DNA from: Candidatus Brocadia carolinensis | GTDB lineage: Bacteria > Planctomycetota > Brocadiia > Brocadiales > Brocadiaceae | DNA length: 44,802 nucleotides | Reading direction: 5' to 3' | Assembly: GCA_002009475.1 (NCBI GenBank) | Contig: AYTS01000041.1 | Coordinates: 1 to 44,802, forward strand | Shown here: piece by piece, positions 1 through 8,326 of the stretch | How positions within the stretch are numbered: the first letter of the stretch is position 1 | How the letters are laid out: every line of letters starts with the position of its first letter | Made by a program: the position numbers and the translations under genes | The notes under the pieces: generated by a model | Database searches by the model: none | Told to the model about the DNA's origin: nothing | Seen by the model: only the letters and a program-made list of their open reading frames with translations

Positions 1-209
1 AAAAAGCATCTCAATTTAGACATGAGTCTCTACACAATTTTACAAATTTTGAGTATTACCCTATTTGAGAAAGTCCCTATTTTACAAGTACTTACAAATT
101 CTGATTACAAAAGCGAACCATACTTTCCTTATAAGCAATTGTCCTTGTTCAACTTATAACCGGACACTAGTGATGGCTTTTATCAATTCATCCTTGGTGT
201 ATAATTTTG

Positions 210-1007
210 TCATAATTGAGGTTTCCAGAAATCAAGTAAGTATTCAAATGTAACTCCCATCGTAATATAATTACTCGGCCAACCAAAAATTCCTATGGAA
301 TTAACAATATTTGTTCTATCCCAAATAATTATATTCCTCAATTCGTACCCTCTTTTTCTTAATTCCTCAATCAAGCTGACATGTATTGTAATTCTTCTGT
401 TTTCCCACCACATATCGGGAATATTAATAACGCAATGGGCTTTTGGTTTTAAAAATGGAAAAAGTTGTTCGTAAATATCACCCATTGCTTTCGTATAAGA
501 TTCAATTTCCATAATTCCTAAATCACGGGGGTCTTGAGAGTATTGTTCTACCTTTCCTAATTGCCCATTGTCTCTGTCTCGCCTTGACTTATTTTTTCTT
601 TTCCTGTTGAGCAAATTAGCGTAAGGAGGGGATGTCCATATTAGAGAAAGAGAATCCTTTTCAAGATAATCAGGGATATTTCTTGCATCCTCCAGAATAG
701 TAAGCTGTTTAGTATTTGAAAATAAAGAAGCCTGTTGTAGCCTTTTTTGACAAAGATCAACATATTGGGCTTGAAGATCAAATCCAACTGCATTTCTGTT
801 TAAGTCCCTTGCAGCAACAAGAGTTGTGCCGCTTCCTACAAATGGATCCAAAACGAGCTCTCCTTCATGTGTAAATAACTCAATTATTTTCCTCGAAAGA
901 GAAATTGGGAATGTCGCAGGATGAAGATTTTTATCTCTTACATCCCTGCCTTCATAATAAAACTGCCATACCCCAATTTGGCTTTTTAACCACTCTTTTG
1001 CGGTCAT
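210..1007 (-). CDS. DNA methyltransferase, probably N4-cytosine specific
   Basis: A 265-residue SAM-dependent DNA methyltransferase. The SAM-binding motif DPFVGSGTT lies at residues 54-62 and the catalytic motif TSPPY at 125-129. The serine before PPY is typical of N4-cytosine enzymes, whereas N6-adenine enzymes usually have D/N-PPY. The binding motif precedes the catalytic motif, which differs from the beta-class order (catalytic motif first). The N-terminal HPATFP stretch is common just before motif I, so the ATG at 1007 is plausible, although the frame stays open a little further upstream. The target recognition sequence cannot be read. No intact restriction gene is adjacent, but a fragment of one seems to lie just upstream (1033-1236), so this may be an orphan left by a decayed restriction-modification system. 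Confidence 0.85.
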   Translation of the reverse strand: MTAKEWLKSQIGVWQFYYEGRDVRDKNLHPATFPISLSRKIIELFTHEGELVLDPFVGSGTTLVAARDLNRNAVGFDLQAQYVDLCQKRLQQASLFSNTKQLTILEDARNIPDYLEKDSLSLIWTSPPYANLLNRKRKNKSRRDRDNGQLGKVEQYSQDPRDLGIMEIESYTKAMGDIYEQLFPFLKPKAHCVINIPDMWWENRRITIHVSLIEELRKRGYELRNIIIWDRTNIVNSIGIFGWPSNYITMGVTFEYLLDFWKPQL

Positions 1008-1032
1008 GCAATTTATATGACTATTTTGGCAA

Positions 1033-1236
1033 TTACATATTTTCTTGTACCCAATATCTAGCTTTTTTGTGGGAGATGTGGTTACCGTGGAATAAGCAGA
1101 TGTTTCTTCTTTTACGCAATCTGGTTTTTTGACAGCAGTTTTTTTTAATTTTCTTCTCTTTAATCATTTCAATGACTCCGCCGGCATGGCCGACATCATT
1201 TGTTGATAATTGAACACTTATTTTCTCACTACATCG
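1033..1236 (-). pseudogene. Remnant resembling the core of an EcoRII-type restriction endonuclease
   Basis: An open frame runs on the minus strand from 1236 to a TAA at 1033-1035. It is too short to be a full gene. It reads EKISVQLSTNDVGHAGGVIE near its start, and the only ATG is at 1167, which would give 44 residues. The segment LSTNDVGHAGG resembles the S-x-N-D-x-G-x-x-G-G motif that I recall from EcoRII/SsoII-like restriction enzymes. The rest is basic and cysteine-containing and I do not recognise it. Its position directly upstream of the methyltransferase, on the same strand, fits a decayed restriction partner. This is inference from one short motif. It could instead be an unrelated small ORF. 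Confidence 0.35.
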
Positions 1237-1652
1237 TCATATTGAAAAATGGCAGGCTTTTTTACGGCTAACAATGTTATTAACAAGTTTTCTTTAATTT
1301 GACAAAGAAGACAGTGTAAATCAAGGAAAAATTAACATAACTATTGACGTATAAAATTCTCAGTTCTGCAATTCTAACATGTTAACATTACAAATTGAGT
1401 GATATCAAGAAAACAGGATAAGTATTCATGCTCAATATACCTGCCGCTTTATTTACTAAATACAGCATACTGCTGAATAAATATCTTCTTCCGGGGCATT
1501 TAAAAAATCGAAACTACCGCCCGTTTAGGCGATTTTGTATATTTCCTGATATAATGGTTTGTCTTTGCTTGTGCCCAAAAAAGTGATTATGACTTCCTGT
1601 TTTTCTCTGTAACCTCCGTGTTCTCTGTGGTTGTCCCTTTGTATTCTACCTA
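1237..1652. other. Gene-poor spacer with a widespread intergenic motif
   Basis: No convincing gene is seen between the restriction remnant and the PLD-like gene. At about 1600-1630 the sequence ctctgtaacctccgtgttct belongs to a low-complexity 'accacagagaacacggag' type that recurs in intergenic DNA of many environmental bacteria. A weak inverted repeat (AAAATCG...CGATTTT) lies at about 1507-1537. On the minus strand, frames around 1440-1570 read partly protein-like but are interrupted by stops. They may be a decayed small gene. Confidence 0.4.
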
Positions 1653-2243
1653 TCACTTCGGCTGGTATTTTGAAATCATCCTGAGCTTTTCGAGAAATGC
1701 CTCTGCCACGCTGCGTGATTTTATTAAGACTGATGCCTCATGGTTTTTCCTCAGTGCGCTGTGTGTCCAGTTTGTACTGCCTAAAATGGTGATATAATCA
1801 TCTATAACCAATACCTTACTGTGGGTAACACGGTCGACGCTGTCGTAATAGACAGGGACGCCATTTTTTTTGAGCAGTTCATATGCATCATCACTTTTCC
1901 TTTCCGTTTTCTTACTCTTTTTACCCGTTTCCCAAAACATAATGTTCTGGTCAAAGATTACCGTCACTGCCACTTCACGGCGATGGGCGTTGATAAGATC
2001 ATTGACCAGGTTGTATTCCCACCCCTGTTTATATTTTGGATTAATATCAGATATGTACATGACGCACAGGATAGATTCCTTGGCGGCAATCAATGCCTGA
2101 TGTACCTGGGGATAATAGTCACTATCCACCAGTGGTATGACATCATCGGCCGGCAAACCGAAAGAAGAAGCGTTGTAAAGGATAAAGAGTGCAAAAATAG
2201 CCGTAATGGAGAATTTATTTGTTTTGTATTTCAGATATTTCAT
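1653..2243 (-). CDS. Secreted phospholipase D-like (HKD) protein
   Basis: A 196-residue protein with an N-terminal hydrophobic segment (residues about 12-30) that fits a signal peptide or anchor. A single HKD motif follows: H141-S-K143-V-L-V-I-D148, then GSTNWT at 155-160 and a downstream N-H-E. One HKD per chain and this length match the small Nuc-like subgroup of the PLD superfamily. Those enzymes act as dimers on phosphodiesters, either nucleic acid or phospholipid. The substrate here is unknown. The gene begins 38 bases after the mtaB stop, on the same strand, so the two are probably co-transcribed. The reading frame passes intact through an A8 run at about 1864-1871, which contrasts with the broken runs elsewhere in the window. 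Confidence 0.8.
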   Translation of the reverse strand: MKYLKYKTNKFSITAIFALFILYNASSFGLPADDVIPLVDSDYYPQVHQALIAAKESILCVMYISDINPKYKQGWEYNLVNDLINAHRREVAVTVIFDQNIMFWETGKKSKKTERKSDDAYELLKKNGVPVYYDSVDRVTHSKVLVIDDYITILGSTNWTHSALRKNHEASVLIKSRSVAEAFLEKLRMISKYQPK

Positions 2244-2281
2244 GTGCTTGATTGCCAGAAAAAATGTTTTAACTTTTGGAA

Positions 2282-3610
2282 TTATTGCAAAGTTCCCATA
2301 GTAAAGGAAGGGGTAATTTCATCTATCCGGACCGAAACAACCGACTTTTTAGCCATATCCGGACCTTCAAATAAGACCTTGATATACCGCTCTGAGTAAC
2401 CACATAATTTATTTGTTTTCGGGTCTCGCTCCATCTCTGCAAGCACTTTAACACACGTGTTTAAAAATCGTTTCTTATAGGAATAGGCCAAAGTTTTTGA
2501 CACGGCATCCAGCCGGGACCTTCTTGTTTTAATAATTTGAGGTTGACAATGGTCAGTCATCTTTGCCGCCGGGGTACCTTCTCGTGCACTAAAAGGAAAT
2601 ATATGCATTCTGCTAAAGCCAGCATTTTTACAGAGATTGATGGTGTTTTCAAAGTGCTCATCATTTTCTCCCGGAAAGCCTACGATGACGTCCGTGGTAA
2701 ATGATGGCGAATCAATTTTTGACCGGATGCTATCCAGCGTCTCTAGATATTGCGATGAGGTATACTTTCTGTTCATCCTCTTCAGGATAAAATCATCTCC
2801 ACTTTGTAACGGAATATGAAAATGGGGGCATATCTGTTTTGTGTGCGCAACAAGGTCGATCAAATCGTGTGTTATTTCATTAGCTTCAATAGAGCTTAGC
2901 CGGAGTCTTTCCAGGCCTGATAGATTACTGAGCATCTGAATAATATCCAACAACCGATTGTTCCCCTGGGTATCTTTGCCATACGCCCCTATATGAATCC
3001 CTGTCAATATGATTTCCTTGTAACCATTATGAATGAGCCGTTTGGCTTCTTCCAGAATATCCTGTGGTCTTCGGCTCTTGATACCTCCCCGAACATAAGG
3101 GATAATGCAATAGGAACAATACATATCGCATCCGTCTTCAATTTTCAAGAATGCCCTGGTGTGTCCGGCAAAGTGGCTTATCTTAAGATCGTAAATGGAT
3201 TCTTCCGTTATTTCATGGTCATTTGAGTTCTGTAAAGAGATGATTTTTTCCTGCGCAGAAACACGGCTTGAGGTATCTCTGCTGATAATCTCCGCCAGGT
3301 GAGCCTCCTCATTTTTGGTAATCACATAATCCACCCCGTCTATGTTTTTAATTGTCCCGGCATCGGCCTCTGCATAACAACCGGTTACAACAACAATTGC
3401 ACGAGGGTTCTTTCGTTTAACCCTTTTGATGTGTTGACGTGATTTTTCATCGCTGGCCGAGGTAACAGTACAAGTGTTGATTACATATAAATCGGCTGTC
3501 TGTTCAGGGATGGTTTCTACGAATCCTTTCGCGGCAAGGGCTTCCCGGATGGCCTGCGTCTCATATTGATTAACCTTGCAGCCAAGCGTGATAAAGGCAC
3601 ACGTCTTCAT
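2282..3610 (-). CDS. mtaB: tRNA (t6A37) methylthiotransferase MtaB
   Basis: A 442-residue radical SAM methylthiotransferase. It converts t6A to ms2t6A at position 37 of tRNAs that read ANN codons. The N-terminal UPF0004 domain has the three cluster-binding cysteines C11, C47 and C78. The radical SAM cluster motif C161-x3-C165-x2-C168 sits in the segment CDMYCSYCIIPYVRGG. A C-terminal TRAM-like segment follows. The opening MKTCAFITLGCKVNQYETQ is diagnostic of the MtaB branch as opposed to MiaB or RimO. The length is typical. The gene heads a short minus-strand unit with the PLD-like gene and is divergent from alanine dehydrogenase. Confidence 0.93.
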   Translation of the reverse strand: MKTCAFITLGCKVNQYETQAIREALAAKGFVETIPEQTADLYVINTCTVTSASDEKSRQHIKRVKRKNPRAIVVVTGCYAEADAGTIKNIDGVDYVITKNEEAHLAEIISRDTSSRVSAQEKIISLQNSNDHEITEESIYDLKISHFAGHTRAFLKIEDGCDMYCSYCIIPYVRGGIKSRRPQDILEEAKRLIHNGYKEIILTGIHIGAYGKDTQGNNRLLDIIQMLSNLSGLERLRLSSIEANEITHDLIDLVAHTKQICPHFHIPLQSGDDFILKRMNRKYTSSQYLETLDSIRSKIDSPSFTTDVIVGFPGENDEHFENTINLCKNAGFSRMHIFPFSAREGTPAAKMTDHCQPQIIKTRRSRLDAVSKTLAYSYKKRFLNTCVKVLAEMERDPKTNKLCGYSERYIKVLFEGPDMAKKSVVSVRIDEITPSFTMGTLQ

Positions 3611-3643
3611 GTTTTTAACCGGATAGCATCAAAGATAAAAAAC

Positions 3644-3671
3644 TTGACAAGTATTGCCGTCGATGTAAACT
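3644..3671 (+). promoter_or_regulatory. Candidate sigma70-type promoter for ald
   Basis: TTGACA at 3644-3649 is followed after 16 bases by TAAACT at 3666-3671 (4 of 6 matches to TATAAT). It lies in the divergent mtaB/ald spacer and points towards ald, 163 bases upstream of its ATG. The leader in between contains a C-rich 'cccccataatccccccgtga' stretch (about 3726-3745) of the kind that recurs in intergenic regions. The call rests on consensus only. Confidence 0.35.
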
Positions 3672-3833
3672 ACTGGTGACAGATAAGTCACAAAGATCTA
3701 AGTTTATGCATAGGAATTTCAATCACCCCCCATAATCCCCCCGTGAATGGGGAGAAACAGGTGGGAAAGTCACCGAATGCCTAATTAAAACGATTTTATC
3801 AGACGATACAATCTTTTTGAAGAGAAAATACAG

Positions 3834-4937
3834 ATGATTGTTGGTGTACCCAAAGAAATTAAGCCGGATGAATACCGGGTAGCTCTTGTTCCTGCCGGCG
3901 TAGAAGAGATGCTGAAACACGGGCATACCGTGTTAGTGGAAAAGGGCGCTGGTTTAGGGAGTGCCATCCCGGACGAGGAATATAAACGGGCAGGAGCGAA
4001 ACTTGTTGACAATTTTAAAGAGATTTATAACCAGTCACAACTCGTAATGAAGGTCAAAGAACCTTTGTCTGATGAATATCCTTTCCTTAAAGAAGGGCAA
4101 ATTGTCTTTACGTTTTTCCACTTTGCCGCCTCAAAAAAACTAACAGATACGGTAGTAAAATCCAAAATAGTAGCCATTGCTTACGAAACGATTCGTGATG
4201 AACACGGGCAACACCCGATCCTGACACCCATGAGTGAGATTGCAGGGCGCATGTCCATCCAGGAAGGGGCAAAATATTTAGAGAATCCCACGCAGGGGCG
4301 CGGGATACTTTTAGGGGGAGTACCCGGGGTAGCCCCTGCCGAGGTGGTCATTATTGGTGGTGGTGTTGTAGGCACCAATGCCGCCAAAGTAGCCGCCGGG
4401 TTTGGGGCGCGAGTCTCTCTTCTTGATATTAACGTAAATCGGCTACGACATCTGGATGATATCATGCCAAAAAATGTAGTTACCCTGATGTCAAATGCCC
4501 GGAATATCCGGGAAAGGGTCGCAGCAGCCGACGTACTTATTGGCGCCGTGCTCATTGAAGGGGCGCGGGCGCCGCGTGTTGTGACAAAGGAAATGGTTCA
4601 AACGATGAAAGCCGGTGCAGTGATTATTGATGTGGCCATTGATCAGGGGGGATGCGTGGAAACGAGTAAACCCACGACTCATAGCAATCCTGTTTACCGG
4701 GAATACGATGTTATTCATTACTGTGTAACCAATATTCCCGGTGCTGTGGCATGCACATCAACCCATGCGTTGACCAACGTAACGTTACCGTACGCCATCG
4801 CAATCGCCGACAAGGGCTATGAACGTGCAGCCAGGGAAAACCCTGCTATATTAAGAGGTATGAATATCGTAAACGGTATGCTTGCCAATAAGGCCGTTGC
4901 GGATGTCTTTGGATTATCTTACCATGCGTTTGAGTAA
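3834..4937 (+). CDS. ald: Alanine dehydrogenase
   Basis: A 367-residue NAD-dependent L-alanine dehydrogenase, which interconverts L-alanine and pyruvate plus ammonia. The N-terminal MIVGVPKEIKPDEYRVALVP carries the substrate arginine at R15. K75 and H96 occupy the usual catalytic positions. The Rossmann motif GGGVVG is at residues 175-180. Length and start fit the family closely, and GAAGAG about 10 bases upstream of the ATG can serve as a weak ribosome site. It is a single gene between divergent mtaB and convergent rfbD. The 114-base spacer to rfbD shows no clear hairpin-plus-T terminator. Confidence 0.95.
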   Translation: MIVGVPKEIKPDEYRVALVPAGVEEMLKHGHTVLVEKGAGLGSAIPDEEYKRAGAKLVDNFKEIYNQSQLVMKVKEPLSDEYPFLKEGQIVFTFFHFAASKKLTDTVVKSKIVAIAYETIRDEHGQHPILTPMSEIAGRMSIQEGAKYLENPTQGRGILLGGVPGVAPAEVVIIGGGVVGTNAAKVAAGFGARVSLLDINVNRLRHLDDIMPKNVVTLMSNARNIRERVAAADVLIGAVLIEGARAPRVVTKEMVQTMKAGAVIIDVAIDQGGCVETSKPTTHSNPVYREYDVIHYCVTNIPGAVACTSTHALTNVTLPYAIAIADKGYERAARENPAILRGMNIVNGMLANKAVADVFGLSYHAFE

Positions 4938-5051
4938 TTGAAAGCGTGAATTTGTCAATGCTCAAAGGTGATGTACACGAAGATCATCCAGCAAAATTAT
5001 TGGGCTGCCGGCATTTTTCACCTTCAGAAAATACGCTTATTTAACCGTACG

Positions 5052-5912
5052 TTACAGCATTGTACCAAGATACTCTTCCAATGCCTCTTGCCAGGGTCTC
5101 ATGGTATGTCCGCTAGCCGTGGTATATTTTACGCAATTTAAAGAAGAGTTCTGAGGTACGGTAGCCGCACGTTTGTAATCACTGGTTTTCACAGGATGTA
5201 CGGACACCTTGTTGCCGGTTAGTTCAAAAATCTTCCTTGCCCATTCATAGCGTGAACATGTTCCGGTGTTCGCCACATGATATATGCCTTGAAGGTCTTT
5301 TGAGATGACGTTCCAAATAGCATAAGACAAATCGGCCGTATACGTTGGAGAGCCGAATTGATCGGTCACAACAGACACGGCGCCGCTCTTCTTTCCCATG
5401 TCCAGCATGGTGGTCACAAAATTTTTTTTATATTGACCATAAAGCCATGCAGTCCTGATAATCGCATACTCCGCCTGTGTTTCTTGTATGGCAAGTTCTC
5501 CGTTATATTTTGACTTGCCATAAATTGAAATAGGGTTTGGTGAGTCAGTTTCAACGTAGGAATGGTTCTTTGTGCCGTCGAAAACATAGTCGGTACTGAT
5601 GTGGATGACCTTTGCTCCTGCTTCCTTTCCTGCGAGTGCAATATGTTTCGCCCCGGTTGCATTGACAGCAAAGGCTTCTGATATGTGAGTTTCGCACGCG
5701 TCCACATTCGTGAATGCGGTGCAGTTGACGATGATGTCAGGCTTCGTCTGATCTATAAATCTTGATGTATCTGAGCCTTGTGTAATATCCACCTGTGCAT
5801 GATTAGCAGCAATCACTTCGATAGCGGGAAACGAAGCATTAACGAAGCCGGGCAATTTGCTAACCAGGCTCCTGCCGAGCATGCCTTGTGAACCAAGAAC
5901 AAGTATTTTCAT
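5052..5912 (-). CDS. rfbD: dTDP-4-dehydrorhamnose reductase
   Basis: A 286-residue short-chain dehydrogenase of the extended RmlD family. It carries out the last step of dTDP-L-rhamnose synthesis, reducing dTDP-4-keto-L-rhamnose with NAD(P)H. The nucleotide-binding motif GSQGMLG is at residues 7-13, STDYVFDG at 106-113, and the catalytic Y131-x3-K135 lies in ISIYGKSK. The start codon overlaps the stop of the upstream ABC exporter by 4 bases (ATGA), so the two are translationally coupled. This suggests a link to lipid- or oligosaccharide-based surface synthesis. The other rml genes are not in the window. The gene reads intact through an A8 run at about 5422-5429. Confidence 0.93.
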   Translation of the reverse strand: MKILVLGSQGMLGRSLVSKLPGFVNASFPAIEVIAANHAQVDITQGSDTSRFIDQTKPDIIVNCTAFTNVDACETHISEAFAVNATGAKHIALAGKEAGAKVIHISTDYVFDGTKNHSYVETDSPNPISIYGKSKYNGELAIQETQAEYAIIRTAWLYGQYKKNFVTTMLDMGKKSGAVSVVTDQFGSPTYTADLSYAIWNVISKDLQGIYHVANTGTCSRYEWARKIFELTGNKVSVHPVKTSDYKRAATVPQNSSLNCVKYTTASGHTMRPWQEALEEYLGTML

Positions 5913-7798
5913 GTCTGAAGCGTATCGAAGTGCAATTGGTAAACACGTTTGTATTCTCCCTCTTCTGACATCAATGATTCATGGCTTCCCGTTTCGACGA
6001 TGTACCCGTTTTTCATGACAATAATCCGGTCGCAATGGAGTATGGTGGAAAGACGATGGGCAACGATGATAGTTGTTTTCCCGGCAATCAGGTTATTGAG
6101 TGCATCCTGCACCAGTTTTTCAGATTCATAATCCAGAGATGAAGTCGCTTCGTCCAGGAGTAAAATTGAGGCATTTTTCAGGATGGCACGTGCAATGGCA
6201 ATTCGTTGCCGTTGACCGCCTGATAATTTGACCCCCATTTCACCCACAACGGTATCGTACCCTTTGGGGAGATTGATTATAAAATCATGGATATTAGCGG
6301 ACTTTGCTGCAGCATAAATTTCCTCAGGAGAAGCATCTTTCCTTCCGTAGAGGATATTTTCACGAAAACTACGGTTAAACAGGAATGTTTGCTGAGAAAC
6401 GATGGCAATGTGCGCGAGAAGAGATTCGTGTTTAATTTTTCGTATATCGATCCCATCAATTTCCACACCGCCCTTGACAGGGTCGTAGAAACGCGGTATC
6501 AGATTTATAAGTGTCGATTTTCCGGCCCCGCTCTTGCCTACAATAGCAATAACCTCTCCCTTGTTGATCGTAAGATTAATATCCTTCAGGATAAATTCTT
6601 TGCTATTATCATAGGAAAAACTGACGTCATTAAAGGTGATGCCCTCGTGAATGTTTTTTAGGGTAACGGCTTCGGGATGGTCTTTTATGGAGGGTTCAAT
6701 CGTAAATAATTCATATAACCTATTGACACCAGCCAGAGACTCCTGCAAGCTTGCAAACCCTTTGGCCATTTTCTTGAGGGTTGTGATTACCATAAAACCC
6801 ATGGCAGTAATAAACCCACCAAGCTCTCCAGGGGTGATTTTCTTTGACATGATTACATATCCGCCCAGGATAATCATGAGAGCAAAACCCAGGGTATAAA
6901 CAAATTCACTAATGCTGGTGTTGGCTGCCTTAGTCTTGACCATTTTCATCCTTTTCACGAAGAAGCGGTCACTGATTTCGTGGATTTCACGACTCTCTTC
7001 GGCCTCCATCTTGAATGCCTTTACAATTCGAATCCCCACGAACATTTCCCGCAGTGCATCGGTGAGGTCGGAAAGATGCCGTAAACTACCCTTTCCATGT
7101 TTCTTGATCTTCTTTCCCATAATAAGCACAGGGATAAATATTACTGGAAAGGCAAATACGGTCAGGAAAGACAGTTTCCAGCTAAAATAAAATGCCAGCG
7201 CCAATCCGCAAATCAATTTCAGCGGCTGCAGCAAGACATCATCAAAAAATACCGTGAGCCCTGCCTGTGTTACCGCAATGTCGTTTGTTAATCTGGAGAG
7301 AAGATCGCCACTCTTCCGGTTCTCGAAAAAACTCAGTGATTGAGGAAGAATATGGTCACATACCTTGTTGCGGATATCCACAACAACAGACCACATGACA
7401 TAATTTCTGTAGTATTGCTGTAAATAGAAAGAAAGGAAAATAAACGGGGCAAAGATTGCCATGGTCACGCCGATGCTCGTAAATGAACTCGTGGCGCGTC
7501 TTTGTATTTTTCCTATAAACGCAAATTTGTGGAATGCCTGGTTTTTAAACTGTTTCACGGGAGAGGGGCTTTTGTGTGATTGCATCTCAGGATCGATATC
7601 GAACTTCGGCAAAGAATCAATTTTGTTGATATTTCCCAGCAACAGTTTGTCTACCAGAGGTTTGATTAATGAGATCTGCACGCCACTTGCTGAGGTATAA
7701 ATGATCATGCTGATGATGGTCAGTGTCAAATGTTTCCGGTAGGGTTTTGCAAAAGACAACAGCCAGGCACATTCACTAAAAATACTATTCTTTTTCAT
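5909..7798 (-). CDS. MsbA-like lipid/polysaccharide ABC exporter (fused TMD-NBD)
   Basis: A 629-residue half-transporter. The N-terminal six-helix transmembrane domain (about 1-345) is followed by an ATPase domain. Walker A is GKSGAGKST at 421-429, the signature LSGGQ at 525-529, Walker B ILLLDE at 545-550 and the switch histidine H581 in VAHRLST. A stretch of about 60 charged residues between the first two helices (KSPSPVKQFK and neighbours) makes the first loop longer than in E. coli MsbA (582 residues). Coupling to rfbD suggests export of a lipid-linked or rhamnose-containing glycan precursor, but the substrate cannot be read from sequence. Confidence 0.88.
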   Translation of the reverse strand: MKKNSIFSECAWLLSFAKPYRKHLTLTIISMIIYTSASGVQISLIKPLVDKLLLGNINKIDSLPKFDIDPEMQSHKSPSPVKQFKNQAFHKFAFIGKIQRRATSSFTSIGVTMAIFAPFIFLSFYLQQYYRNYVMWSVVVDIRNKVCDHILPQSLSFFENRKSGDLLSRLTNDIAVTQAGLTVFFDDVLLQPLKLICGLALAFYFSWKLSFLTVFAFPVIFIPVLIMGKKIKKHGKGSLRHLSDLTDALREMFVGIRIVKAFKMEAEESREIHEISDRFFVKRMKMVKTKAANTSISEFVYTLGFALMIILGGYVIMSKKITPGELGGFITAMGFMVITTLKKMAKGFASLQESLAGVNRLYELFTIEPSIKDHPEAVTLKNIHEGITFNDVSFSYDNSKEFILKDINLTINKGEVIAIVGKSGAGKSTLINLIPRFYDPVKGGVEIDGIDIRKIKHESLLAHIAIVSQQTFLFNRSFRENILYGRKDASPEEIYAAAKSANIHDFIINLPKGYDTVVGEMGVKLSGGQRQRIAIARAILKNASILLLDEATSSLDYESEKLVQDALNNLIAGKTTIIVAHRLSTILHCDRIIVMKNGYIVETGSHESLMSEEGEYKRVYQLHFDTLQT

Positions 7799-8326
7799 GG
7801 TTTACTTCGCAGTTCCTACAAGCAGAGATCTCGGGAAATTATTTATTTTCAAAATGAAGGAATAAGCAAGGGGCATTCGATTAGCATGATGTCTGACACC
7901 AGGCACGGCACTTCTCAAATTAGTGTACCAATACTATCACATTGCCGTGCGTTTTTCAATAAAAGTTTTTATAGTAACTCTTATTGGGGAAAGGGTTACA
8001 GGACTGAACAGGAAAACATAAAATGACCGATAAAAAAACAATTAAATTTATTTTTCTTGCAAGACGTATAAATCAAAGTAAAATGAAGTATTTGAAGATG
8101 AGACTAGGTATATCTGCGTCTGAAATTTTTTCATTGTTCCCGCTTTCAGATTTTGTAGCTAAGTTTTTGACAGACGTTTGACGCAAGCACAGCAAAATAC
8201 TTGTGTTGCATTGGTGCCCCGTGTCTGCAGAATGATTTTGCGCTTCGGATTTGCGGCTTTCTATAAACAGACGTTTTTGAATCTTAATATTAATACCCCG
8301 GTATTTTTCTTACAACAAAATACACC
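7799..8326. other. Divergent intergenic region between the ABC exporter and recJ
   Basis: No gene is supported in these 528 bases. They must hold the divergent promoters for the exporter and recJ, but no strong sigma70 pair is obvious; TTGACA at 8167-8172 lacks a convincing -10 at the right distance. A perfect 8-base inverted repeat GCACGGCA/TGCCGTGC (7903-7910 and 7943-7950, 32-base loop) is followed by a short T run on the plus strand. Confidence 0.5.

Noticed and set aside
1440..1620. Minus-strand frame reading EVIITFLGTSKDKPLYQEIY as a possible CRISPR-associated or antitoxin protein
   Set aside because: The frame is short, is preceded by a common intergenic repeat and is interrupted by stops. 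The resemblance is too slight to name a family.
1821..2399. 192-codon plus-strand frame opposite the PLD-like gene
   Set aside because: The minus-strand frame has a clear HKD motif and signal peptide. The plus-strand translation has no family features and is a shadow frame.
4181..4555. 124-codon minus-strand frame inside ald
   Set aside because: It is serine-, threonine- and proline-rich antisense translation of a well-defined alanine dehydrogenase.
4938..5051. Bidirectional terminator between ald and rfbD
   Set aside because: AAGGTGA/TCACCTT can pair only across a loop of about 55 bases and there is no compact stem with a T run.
8167..8195. TTGACA as a recJ promoter
   Set aside because: No acceptable -10 box lies 15-19 bases downstream.
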